Assembly: GCF_022267315.1 (NCBI RefSeq)
Contig: NZ_JAIKLE010000045.1
Span: forward strand, 1-42,160
From: Maribellus maritimus
GTDB lineage: Bacteria > Bacteroidota > Bacteroidia > Bacteroidales > Prolixibacteraceae
Direction: 5' to 3'
DNA length: 42,160 nucleotides
Under the pieces are notes generated by a model. The model ran no database searches. It was not told where the DNA came from and saw only the letters and a program-made list of their open reading frames with translations. Each line of letters begins with the position of its first letter. The first letter of the stretch is position 1. A program made the translations under genes and the position numbers. This document shows positions 27,639-35,530 of the stretch, one piece after another.

Positions 27639-28918
27639 TATTTCTAATAATATGTATGCTGTTGTTACTGGTACTCGGGGTAAGAATCGCCTATGCGCTC
27701 GGCATAAGCTCTTTGCTTTATATCATACTTTTCACAAATATATCTCCGATGGTGATAGCACAACAGATATCAGCAGGCTCAGACTCAATCGTTTTGCTTG
27801 CTCTTCCATTTTTTTTATTGGCCGGGGAAATTATGAATGCCGGGGGAATTACCCATCGTTTAATCAGGTTTGCAATGTCATTGATTGGCAATATCAGAGG
27901 AGGATTATCATTTGTTGTTGTTATTACAAATATGATCATGGCAGCAGTATCAGGCGCTGCAATTGCCAGTGGGGCAGCAGTTGGTTCCGTTATGATTAAA
28001 TCAATGGAAGAAAAAGGATATAATAAAGGATTTGCTGGCGCAATAAACGCTGCAGCAGCTACAATTGGACCAGTGATACCCCCAAGCGTTGGTTTTATCA
28101 TATATGCCTCTGTTTCAAATGCTTCAGTAGGAAAACTATTTATTGCAGGCATAATCCCAGGAATAATCCTTGGTTTGGGAATGATGCTATTTTGCTATAT
28201 TCTATCGGTCCGCCACAATTTCCCCGCTGGAGAAAAAAGGAACTGGAATGAAGTAGTTTTAAGTTTTAAAAGTGCAATATGGTCATTATTAATGCCGGTT
28301 ATAATAATTGGAGGGATAATGTCTGGAGCAGTCACAGCTACTGAAGCAGGTGTAATAGCGGTTGTTTACGGATTAGTTGTCGGCATATTTATACACAAGG
28401 ATATTTCCATTAAATCTCTTCCAGCCATTTTTACCAATACCGCTAAACAAACCGCGCGTATAATGATTGTGATAGCATGCGCTTCGGCATTTGGCTGGAT
28501 TATTTCCCGAGAAATTGAACCTAGCCTCTTTGTTGAAAATGTTTTGTCTGTTGCTGGTCAGAAATGGATTTTCATGTTTCTCATCATCACAATTATTATT
28601 GCATTGGGTACATTCATGGAAGGGGGAAGCATAATGATAATATTAACGCCATTGATACTTCCAATACTGTTGACATTGGGTATTGATATAGTTCATTTTG
28701 GCGTAATGTTTCAGCTGGCCATTATGCTTGGACTAATTACTCCGCCAGTTGGAATATTGCTATTTGTTATATCCGGTGCAGGTAATATAGAGATTAAAGA
28801 TATAGTAATGAATATTTGGCCATTTTATTTGGTGATACTGTTGGTAATAATCACATGTGCGATATTCCCGGAAACAACACTATGGCTAATAAACACACTC
28901 GGTGATAAAATAAGCTGA
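27635..28918 (+). CDS. dctM: TRAP transporter large membrane subunit DctM
   Basis: This 427-residue protein is the ion-coupled transport subunit. It is hydrophobic throughout with about 11-12 transmembrane segments. Conserved family stretches include LALPFFLLAGEIMNAGGIT, AAAATIGPVIPPSVGFIIY, GSIMIILTPLILPI and LGLITPPVGILLFV, matching the substrate and sodium sites of DctM/SiaM proteins. Length is normal. It overlaps dctQ by 4 nt (ATGA), indicating coupled translation. The usual partner dctP is separated from it by the URO-D-like gene. The substrate is inferred from the downstream dehydratases and kinase to be a sugar acid. Confidence 0.95.
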   Translation: MIFLIICMLLLLVLGVRIAYALGISSLLYIILFTNISPMVIAQQISAGSDSIVLLALPFFLLAGEIMNAGGITHRLIRFAMSLIGNIRGGLSFVVVITNMIMAAVSGAAIASGAAVGSVMIKSMEEKGYNKGFAGAINAAAATIGPVIPPSVGFIIYASVSNASVGKLFIAGIIPGIILGLGMMLFCYILSVRHNFPAGEKRNWNEVVLSFKSAIWSLLMPVIIIGGIMSGAVTATEAGVIAVVYGLVVGIFIHKDISIKSLPAIFTNTAKQTARIMIVIACASAFGWIISREIEPSLFVENVLSVAGQKWIFMFLIITIIIALGTFMEGGSIMIILTPLILPILLTLGIDIVHFGVMFQLAIMLGLITPPVGILLFVISGAGNIEIKDIVMNIWPFYLVILLVIITCAIFPETTLWLINTLGDKIS

Positions 28919-28973
28919 GTTTAAATATATATACAAAGAGATTAATATTGAGATACTAACTCAAAAAAAGGGA

Positions 28974-30053
28974 ATGGTGCGAAATTCAAAACATAGCAAA
29001 TTTGACAAACCATTGTTGGCTGATTATTTGGCAACACAACAAGTAACAAAATCTCTTTTGGAATATTATTCCCTCAAAAATGAAAGCGAATTACTTAATA
29101 AACTTAAATGTGATTTTTATTACCTGTCATGCCGGGATATAAGCCAGAATGAATGTTGTTTTCCATTTTACAGAGGGGCTAAGCTTAAAATATCTGAAAC
29201 CGAAAGAACTTGTCCTTTAGGGATTCAATGGAAAAGATTGGTATATGATGATAAATTTGGAGTGGATGAAGCAATTAATGGACCCTTGTCTTCAGAATTT
29301 ATTAAAGAAGACGATATATTAAACTTCAGATTGCCAGATCCCTGTTGGTTCGATTTTTCACCCCTTACTGAAGAATGTGATTTAAATGAAAATAGAATTA
29401 TTGTCGGGGAACTGTGGTCTGCCATTCATGGTGACAGCTACAGGATGATGGGATATAAAAATTTTCTCTTAAACATTGCATTAAACAAAAACCTGATCCA
29501 GCTATTGGTAAATCGAATGACTGACTTTTATATCGAAATGAACTCCCGCTATTTTGAGGTAGTTAAAGATAAAATGGACGTCTTTTTTATGGGCAATGAT
29601 TTTGGTTCCCAGCCTGGATTAATGACAAGTGAGGACGATTGGTATGATATCTATTACACCAATTATGAAAAACTTATAGACCTTGCCCATTCCTTTAACC
29701 TCAAGGTAATGGTGCACTCGTGTGGCTCTATTGAACCGTTAATCCCACATTTTATTAAGCTTGGTGTTGATATAATCGACCCGGTTCAAACAACAGCAAA
29801 AGGAATGGATCCGAAAGTTTTAGGAGAAAATTACAGGAAACAAATTTCATTTCTTGGCGCAATCGATACCCAATCAGTAATACCTTATGGAACTTCAGAG
29901 GATGTTGAAGCACATGTTTCAAATTTGATACTACACTTAAACAAAAACTACATTGCTGCTCCCTCAAACAATTTTATGACCGCCCCCCCGCAAAATATTG
30001 ATACCGTTTATGAAACTATTAATAAATTAAAAAATAATGAATTTTTACAATAA
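28974..30053 (+). CDS. URO-D/MtaA-fold protein (paralogue B)
   Basis: This 359-residue cytosolic protein belongs to the uroporphyrinogen decarboxylase/cobamide methyltransferase superfamily. Visible blocks are GNDFGSQPGLMTS at 207-219, VHSCGSIEPLIPHF at 247-260 with the H-x-C pair (His248, Cys250) that binds zinc in MtaA-type enzymes, and DIIDPVQTTAKGMDP at 266-280. It lies between dctM and dctP and overlaps dctP by 17 nt, so it is tightly built into the transport operon. A second, divergent copy of the same length is at 11919-12998. Possible roles are demethylation or another C1 or C-C step on the imported sugar. The reaction is unknown; HemE function is unlikely from context. Confidence 0.82.
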   Translation: MVRNSKHSKFDKPLLADYLATQQVTKSLLEYYSLKNESELLNKLKCDFYYLSCRDISQNECCFPFYRGAKLKISETERTCPLGIQWKRLVYDDKFGVDEAINGPLSSEFIKEDDILNFRLPDPCWFDFSPLTEECDLNENRIIVGELWSAIHGDSYRMMGYKNFLLNIALNKNLIQLLVNRMTDFYIEMNSRYFEVVKDKMDVFFMGNDFGSQPGLMTSEDDWYDIYYTNYEKLIDLAHSFNLKVMVHSCGSIEPLIPHFIKLGVDIIDPVQTTAKGMDPKVLGENYRKQISFLGAIDTQSVIPYGTSEDVEAHVSNLILHLNKNYIAAPSNNFMTAPPQNIDTVYETINKLKNNEFLQ

Positions 30054-31020
30054 AATAATAATACTTCTACTGGTAACATTTATTGTAAGTTCCTGTTCAA
30101 CAAAAAAGGATTATAAAGAATTCCGGCTCGCATACGTAATGGCTCCCGGAGGTACATCTCATGCTGCAGCCGAAAAATTTGGGGAACTAGTGTCCCAAAA
30201 ATCTGAGGGAAAAATTAAGGTAAAACTCTATCCGAATGGAATTTTAGGAAACGACAGAATTCTGGTCGAAGGACTGAGTCTGAGAAGTGTTGATATGATT
30301 ATTGCGGGACCATCTATTATTGGATGGAATGCCCCCAAGTATGGAGTAATCGAAGCCCCATTTGTTTTCAACAGCTACACGCATATGGAAAAAGTAATGT
30401 ATGGAGAAATAGGAAAAGAGATTGAAACAGCCATTTATAAAAACCGGAAGATTCATTTTCTTGCTTTTCTCCACCGAGGGCCAAGATACTTAACTACGAC
30501 TAACAAAATTATAAAAACTCCCGATGATCTAAATGGACTAAAGCTTCGAGTTCCTGAATTGCCGATTTACATAAAATCATGGAAGACATTTGGTGCGAAT
30601 CCTACCCCATTAGCTTACTCCGACATGTTTATGGCACTAAAACAAGGGGTCGTAGAGGGACAGGAGAATCCACTGGAAGTAATTTATACAAGCCATTTAT
30701 ATGAGACACAAAAGTATATCATGAAGACAGAACATCTCATTAGTTTTTATACAGCTTGTATTGGCGATTATTTTTTAAAAAAATTTGATAAAAATGAACA
30801 AAAAATAATTATCGAATCAATCAAGGAAGCTGCCAAATATCAGAACGATATGGTAAAAAAATATGAAGAAAAGTTCACGGATGAACTAAAAGCTGCTGGT
30901 GTTGATTTTATCGATGTAGATAGAAATGCCTTTGAAAAACTTGCAGTTCAAAAACTACCTGAATTATTTAAAGATACCTGGGCACCGAATATTTACCAAC
31001 GAATACGAGATGTAAAATAA
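30037..31020 (+). CDS. dctP: TRAP transporter substrate-binding lipoprotein DctP
   Basis: This 327-residue protein is the solute receptor of the TRAP system. The lipobox IVSSC gives Cys20, so it is membrane-anchored. Family hallmarks are LYPNGILGNDRILVEGL at 64-80, LKLRVPE at 168-174 with Arg171 at the position that binds the substrate carboxylate in TRAP receptors, and ALKQGVVEGQENPLE at 200-214. Length matches DctP/SiaP proteins. The gene overlaps the URO-D-like gene by 17 nt. The conserved Arg supports an acidic sugar as ligand. A 233-nt gap follows before the next gene. Confidence 0.94.
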   Translation: MNFYNKIIILLLVTFIVSSCSTKKDYKEFRLAYVMAPGGTSHAAAEKFGELVSQKSEGKIKVKLYPNGILGNDRILVEGLSLRSVDMIIAGPSIIGWNAPKYGVIEAPFVFNSYTHMEKVMYGEIGKEIETAIYKNRKIHFLAFLHRGPRYLTTTNKIIKTPDDLNGLKLRVPELPIYIKSWKTFGANPTPLAYSDMFMALKQGVVEGQENPLEVIYTSHLYETQKYIMKTEHLISFYTACIGDYFLKKFDKNEQKIIIESIKEAAKYQNDMVKKYEEKFTDELKAAGVDFIDVDRNAFEKLAVQKLPELFKDTWAPNIYQRIRDVK

Positions 31021-31253
31021 AACAAATTAGAGCATAATTAAATAAAGTGTAAGACAAAGCTGAAATGATAGGAAATGGCGTTACAAATAGGCCTTAAAAC
31101 TTAAACTTCCTATTGATTTAGTGAAAGAATAAAAACAAAACTCGTTTGGACATTCACTTTAATAGTGAACACTACACAAGATACAATTGAAGTCTAACCC
31201 AAAAAGAACTCAAGTCATACACAGTGAAAATAAAAAGAATTAATAATAACCAT

Positions 31254-32018
31254 ATGATAAAACCGAATATAGTTTTAGAGAAAATAAAAAATGGAGTTTT
31301 CTCTCTAGGGGGATGGGTTATGTCAAACTCAGTAACCTCTGCAGAAATTATGGCACAGGCAGGATTTGATTGGGTATGCATTGATGCTGAACATTCATCT
31401 GTCTCCAAAGAAACAGCAACTAATATGATTAGGGCAATTGAATTACACGGTGCTGAGCCATTTGTCAGAATTAGTCTGAATGATGAAGTAGAAATAAAAA
31501 AATATATGGATATCGGTGCCAGAGGCATTATCGTACCCATGATAAAATCTTATAACGAGATAGAAAAAGCAATTTCATTTATAAAATATCCACCGTCAGG
31601 AAGCCGATCTTATGCCATCCCCAGATGTACAGGGTATGGAGACTGGTCAAATGAATATTATGAAAATGCCAACGAACAAACTTTTATCGCTATCATGATT
31701 GAACATATTGATGCGGTTAAAAATATTGACAAAATATTCTCACATAAAGAGATAGATGCTGTTTTAATTGGGCCTTACGATTTATCAGGCTCAATGAATA
31801 TCCCGGGGCAATTTGAAAATGAAAAATTTGTGGAAACACTGGATTATATCCACAAAAAAGCAATAGAGTATTCTATTACAATGGGTATACACGAAGTACA
31901 TCCATCTTTGAAAAAAATTAACAATTTCATCAATCAAGGTTATAAATTTATTGCCTGTGGCATTGATACTCTCTTCATTTTGGAACGGTCAAAAGAATTC
32001 GCCCAACTTAATACTTAA
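31254..32018 (+). CDS. HpcH/HpaI-family 2-keto-3-deoxy-acid aldolase
   Basis: This 254-residue protein is a metal-dependent class II aldolase of the HpcH/HpaI family (relatives: GarL, RhmA, HpaI), which splits 2-keto-3-deoxy sugar acids to pyruvate and an aldehyde. Motifs: GFDWVCIDAEHS at 37-48 with His47, FVRISLND at 70-77 with Arg72, GARGIIVPMIKS at 88-99, and metal ligands Glu150 (MIEH) and Asp176 (GPYDLSGS). I chose ATG 31254 over the GTG at 31224 because the family pattern begins there (MIKPNIVLEKIKNG). It may act on the keto-acid not taken by the kinase route. It is the first gene after a 233-nt gap, so a separate promoter is possible. Confidence 0.9.
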   Translation: MIKPNIVLEKIKNGVFSLGGWVMSNSVTSAEIMAQAGFDWVCIDAEHSSVSKETATNMIRAIELHGAEPFVRISLNDEVEIKKYMDIGARGIIVPMIKSYNEIEKAISFIKYPPSGSRSYAIPRCTGYGDWSNEYYENANEQTFIAIMIEHIDAVKNIDKIFSHKEIDAVLIGPYDLSGSMNIPGQFENEKFVETLDYIHKKAIEYSITMGIHEVHPSLKKINNFINQGYKFIACGIDTLFILERSKEFAQLNT

Positions 32019-32039
32019 TAATTTTAAAATACAATCATT

Positions 32040-32492
32040 TTGATTTTAGGATCGTTAAAAAATACCGAAACAGCTGAAAAAGTCCACTACCTTTTTAAAA
32101 AAGCTTTTGACTATATCAAAACTATTGATCTAACTACAGTTCCATCTGACGGAACCAGAATTGAGCTTGAAGGAAACAAACTTTATTTCGTTATCAATGA
32201 ATATTTAGGTAAGACACGTCAGGATGTAATAGGAGAAGCCCATCGAAAATACATTGATATTCAGGTTTTGTTAGAAGGAACTGAATCGATGGGCTGGATT
32301 GAACTATCTGAATGCAGAAAATTATTAAAACTGTATGATTCAGAGAAAGATGCAGTCTTATACAATGATACGCCTTCCTCCTATATTCAGGTCTCTCCCG
32401 GAGAATTTGCAATCTTCTTTCCTGAAGATGTGCATGCGCCGGGGATTGGCACAGAAAATATAAAAAAATTAGTTGTAAAAGTGTTGATTTAA
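32040..32492 (+). CDS. YhcH/YiaL/NanQ-type cupin, probable sugar-acid anomerase
   Basis: This 150-residue protein belongs to the DUF386 family (YhcH, YiaL, EbgC). E. coli YhcH (NanQ) is a sialic-acid anomerase. The hallmark EAHRKYIDIQVLLEG lies at 66-80 with metal-binding candidates Glu66 and His68, and FPEDVHAPG at 128-136 adds His132. The start codon is TTG at 32040; no upstream in-frame ATG exists and the family pattern MI..LKN begins exactly there. It follows the aldolase by 21 nt. Mutarotation of a freshly released keto-sugar or uronate would fit the operon. The exact sugar is not known. Confidence 0.86.
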   Translation: MILGSLKNTETAEKVHYLFKKAFDYIKTIDLTTVPSDGTRIELEGNKLYFVINEYLGKTRQDVIGEAHRKYIDIQVLLEGTESMGWIELSECRKLLKLYDSEKDAVLYNDTPSSYIQVSPGEFAIFFPEDVHAPGIGTENIKKLVVKVLI

Positions 32493-32598
32493 TGCGTCGC
32501 TTATTGTTTATAGCTTCCCGCAGTATTTATATAAAGTTAAAGATTCTGAGGAAGCGAGCTACCCCAATTACAATTTGTGTATTTTTTAAAATAAAGTT
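32493..32598. other. Short intergenic region with inverted repeat
   Basis: GCTTCC (32513-32518) and GGAAGC (32550-32555) form a 6-bp inverted repeat with a 31-nt loop, with no T-run directly after. Its role is unclear; it could be an RNA processing site. Confidence 0.25.
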
Positions 32599-33297
32599 AT
32601 GAATACGAAATACTGGAATACAGACAAGGGACTTTTTGATATAATCAGGAAAGAGTTATATACGGCAGTTATCGGTGACATAATGGACAAGATGAACCTG
32701 AAACAACAGTTTCTGCCTCCTCAAATCCGTCCTCTCAAAGAAAAAATGTTCATCACCGGACGGGCGATGACTGTACTTGAGGCTGATTGTTTTGAAGAAC
32801 TAAGCCCTGGTTCAAATAATCCTTTGATGAATAAGCCTTTTGGGCTCATGCTCGAAGCTCTGGATAATATAAAACAGGGAGAAGTATACATATGTTCCGG
32901 CGCTTCGCCCTCATATGCCTTGGTTGGCGAATTGATGATGACAAGGATTAAAATGTGCGGAGGTGCAGGTGCAGTGGTTAATGGTTATTCTCGTGACACA
33001 TTGGGAATTTACAAAACAGATATTCCTGTTTTTTCATATGGACCGTATGCCCAGGATCAGGCACCAAGAGGTAGGGTAATTGACTACCGTGTCCCGATTG
33101 AAATGAACGGAGTACGCATCATTCCGGGAGATATAATTATCGGAGATATTGATGGAGTATGTGTAGTACCGCAAAATCACGAACAGGAAATTATTGTCAG
33201 AGCTTTGGAAAAAGCCAGGGGAGAAAAAGCCGTACTAAACGCAATAAAAGGAGGAATGAGCGCCGTTGATGCGTGGAATAAGTACGGAATCATGTGA
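32599..33297 (+). CDS. RraA-like protein / 4-hydroxy-4-methyl-2-oxoglutarate aldolase family
   Basis: This 232-residue protein has the RraA/HMG-aldolase fold. Motifs: VIGDIMDKMN at 24-33, GELMMTRIKMCGGAGAVVNG at 110-129, SRD at 131-133 and GDIDGVCVVPQ near the C-terminus. Arg132 and Asp133 fit the substrate- and metal-binding pair of the aldolases. Asn128 stands where the family commonly has Asp (V-x-D-G), a possible change in activity. In sugar-acid operons such proteins are thought to be aldolases or decarboxylases for oxo-acids rather than RNase E inhibitors. It lies 39 nt before a dehydratase gene. Confidence 0.83.
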   Translation: MNTKYWNTDKGLFDIIRKELYTAVIGDIMDKMNLKQQFLPPQIRPLKEKMFITGRAMTVLEADCFEELSPGSNNPLMNKPFGLMLEALDNIKQGEVYICSGASPSYALVGELMMTRIKMCGGAGAVVNGYSRDTLGIYKTDIPVFSYGPYAQDQAPRGRVIDYRVPIEMNGVRIIPGDIIIGDIDGVCVVPQNHEQEIIVRALEKARGEKAVLNAIKGGMSAVDAWNKYGIM

Positions 33298-33336
33298 TGA
33301 ATAAGCTCTTAGAGAAATATTAAAAATTCATTCAGG

Positions 33337-34503
33337 ATGAAAATAACCGATGTTAAGGTTTGGCTGGTTGAAGGGATAAAGTACAACTGGACCATGCTAA
33401 AAATATATACCGATGAAGGGTATACCGGTGTGGGAGAAGCAACCAACTGGCCGGGGAGCCAAATTGTTGAAGCTGCCGCAATTGAAGTTGGACAACGAAT
33501 TATCGGGTATGACCCCATGCGCACCGATTTTATCTGGACCAAATTATACCGCGATTTAAACTGGGTTGGCCCATTTGGGGCCAGTATGTGCGCCATCTCC
33601 GGGATCGACATGGCTTTGCTAGACCTAAAGGCTAAAGTACTGGGAGTGCCAATGTATGAATTATTAGGGGGAGCATTTCGGAAAAAAATCAGGCTTTACG
33701 CAAATTACTGGTTTACCGAGGGCGGACATAATGCAAAAGATTATACCAGCCAGGCCCTCAGTGTTATAAAGGCCGGATTCAAGGGTGTAAAATTTGACCC
33801 GTTTGCCCATGTGAATTACTTCTATGGGGAAGATTTGAATGTAGACCTTGGACTAACTTTTGAGCAGCAAAACAGGGCTTATGAAGTTAGTAAAGCAGTA
33901 AGAAATGCCATCGGCCCTGAAGCTGACTTGATGATTGAGACTCATGCCATGCTGAATTTCAAAACAGCAACCGCGATGGCAGAACGTCTGGCAGAATTGG
34001 ACATTACCTGGTTTGAAGAACCAGCAGGCCCTGAAAGTGCAACTACCTTACGCACAATGCGCGAGCGAATCTCCTCAAAGGTATCGATCTGTGTCGGTGA
34101 AAGACACTATACGCGCCACGGTATAAGGGATCTGCTTGAAAAACAGGTTGCCGACATAATAATGCCTGATATTACAAGGTGTGGTGGTCCATCGGAAATG
34201 AAAAGAATGGCGACAATGGCGGAAACTTATAACGTACAGGTAGCTCCGCATAATCCTAACGGTCCGTTGTCGACGTTGGCAAGTGCTCATGTCTGCGCGT
34301 CAATTCCAAATTTTTTCAGACAGGAATTTATGTTTAACGATGTCCCCTGGCGCGATACTATAATTAATTATTCAATAAACGATTTAATTGTTGATGGTCA
34401 CCTTGTACTGACAGAAAGACCTGGATTAGGAGTTGATTTAAATGAAAAAGAAATGAAAAAACACCCGGGGGTAAGAAAACCAAGAGTTGGATTTTATATT
34501 TAA
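33337..34503 (+). CDS. Acid-sugar dehydratase, enolase superfamily (mandelate racemase-like)
   Basis: This 388-residue protein would remove water from a sugar acid to give a 2-keto-3-deoxy acid. N-terminal capping domain: residues about 1-115. Barrel motifs: IETHAML with Glu201 and His203, WFEEP with Glu227, GERHYTR with Glu255 (metal ligands) and APHNPNGPL with His305. The E-x-H/H pattern resembles the galactonate- and gluconate-dehydratase subgroups, but the first metal ligand is Glu where DgoD has Asp. It is clearly different from the DgoD-like protein at 35531-36679. A second substrate such as fuconate or an epimeric aldonate is plausible given the fucosidases. Confidence 0.9.
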   Translation: MKITDVKVWLVEGIKYNWTMLKIYTDEGYTGVGEATNWPGSQIVEAAAIEVGQRIIGYDPMRTDFIWTKLYRDLNWVGPFGASMCAISGIDMALLDLKAKVLGVPMYELLGGAFRKKIRLYANYWFTEGGHNAKDYTSQALSVIKAGFKGVKFDPFAHVNYFYGEDLNVDLGLTFEQQNRAYEVSKAVRNAIGPEADLMIETHAMLNFKTATAMAERLAELDITWFEEPAGPESATTLRTMRERISSKVSICVGERHYTRHGIRDLLEKQVADIIMPDITRCGGPSEMKRMATMAETYNVQVAPHNPNGPLSTLASAHVCASIPNFFRQEFMFNDVPWRDTIINYSINDLIVDGHLVLTERPGLGVDLNEKEMKKHPGVRKPRVGFYI

Positions 34504-34547
34504 AATTTAAGCTATTGACAGTTTTACCATGTTAAATTTCATAGTAT

Positions 34548-35507
34548 ATGGAAAAAGCTTATAAAACTATAATCACGAGTACGATACCAAAAGAATGGGT
34601 CAAAAAACTCTCTTCAATTTCGGAAGTAATCATATGGCCCGGAGGTAATCATTTTTTGATGCCAAGAGATTATCTGATTAAAATTTTGCCCGAAACAGAT
34701 GCAATTATAAATACAGCTGATGTAAAGGCTGACAAAGAGCTTTTAAACCATGCGTCAAGGCTCAAAATAATATCAAATGCATCGATTGGTTATGATAACC
34801 TAAACCTGAAAGAACTTACAACAAGAGGAATCTGGGCCTGCAATACACCTGGCTTTTTTAACTATCCTGTTGCGGAATATATTATAGCAGGTATGTTAAC
34901 GCTTTCAAGAAAACTTGGTGAAGCAGAAAGATTTGTAAGACAAAATGAATGGAACGCCTTTGAACCAGGTAGGTGGGACGGCAAAAGCCTGAAGGAAATG
35001 AGTATCGGAATTGTGGGCATGGGTGCAATCGGCACTGAGCTGATGAATCTGGCAAAAGCATTTGGAATGAAAGTCAGGTACTATGATCATAATAAACAAA
35101 AAATACCGGGATACACAAATCTTGACAAACTACTGAATACTAGCGATTTTGTTTCAATCAATGTCCCCTTAAACAGTTCCACAAAACACATGGTAAACCA
35201 GAATTTTCTTAACAAATTAAAAGACGATGCAATATTGATAAACACATCAAGAGGTGCTGTTGTAGAGCAGAATGCTTTGATTAAAGCACTAAAATCAGGT
35301 CAAATTAAAGGTGCAATCCTCGATGTCTTTGAAAATGAACCTTATGTTCCCACTGACCTGAGAAAACTTGAAAATGTTTTTATTACCCCACACATAGCTG
35401 GTGGCACCAAGTCAGCACGTAAAGCAAGCATGGAAAGTGCCGCTTTCAATGTTTTTAGTGTTTTATCCGGTAACAAACCAATTAATTCATTAAACCAAAT
35501 AGAATAA
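34548..35507 (+). CDS. D-2-hydroxyacid dehydrogenase (GhrB/SerA-like), copy 1
   Basis: This 319-residue NAD(P)-dependent dehydrogenase belongs to the D-isomer 2-hydroxyacid family. The dinucleotide motif GMGAIG is at 157-162. Catalytic residues are Arg235 (INTSRGAVV), Glu264 (DVFENEP) and His282 (TPHIAGG). There is no C-terminal ACT domain, so a glyoxylate/hydroxypyruvate reductase-like role fits better than serine synthesis. It lies between two dehydratase genes (gaps 44 and 23 nt). It could reduce the aldolase product or interconvert a 2-keto acid and its hydroxy form. Direction and substrate are not known. Confidence 0.9.
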   Translation: MEKAYKTIITSTIPKEWVKKLSSISEVIIWPGGNHFLMPRDYLIKILPETDAIINTADVKADKELLNHASRLKIISNASIGYDNLNLKELTTRGIWACNTPGFFNYPVAEYIIAGMLTLSRKLGEAERFVRQNEWNAFEPGRWDGKSLKEMSIGIVGMGAIGTELMNLAKAFGMKVRYYDHNKQKIPGYTNLDKLLNTSDFVSINVPLNSSTKHMVNQNFLNKLKDDAILINTSRGAVVEQNALIKALKSGQIKGAILDVFENEPYVPTDLRKLENVFITPHIAGGTKSARKASMESAAFNVFSVLSGNKPINSLNQIE

Positions 35508-35530
35508 TTATTTCATTCCAAAATACTCAC

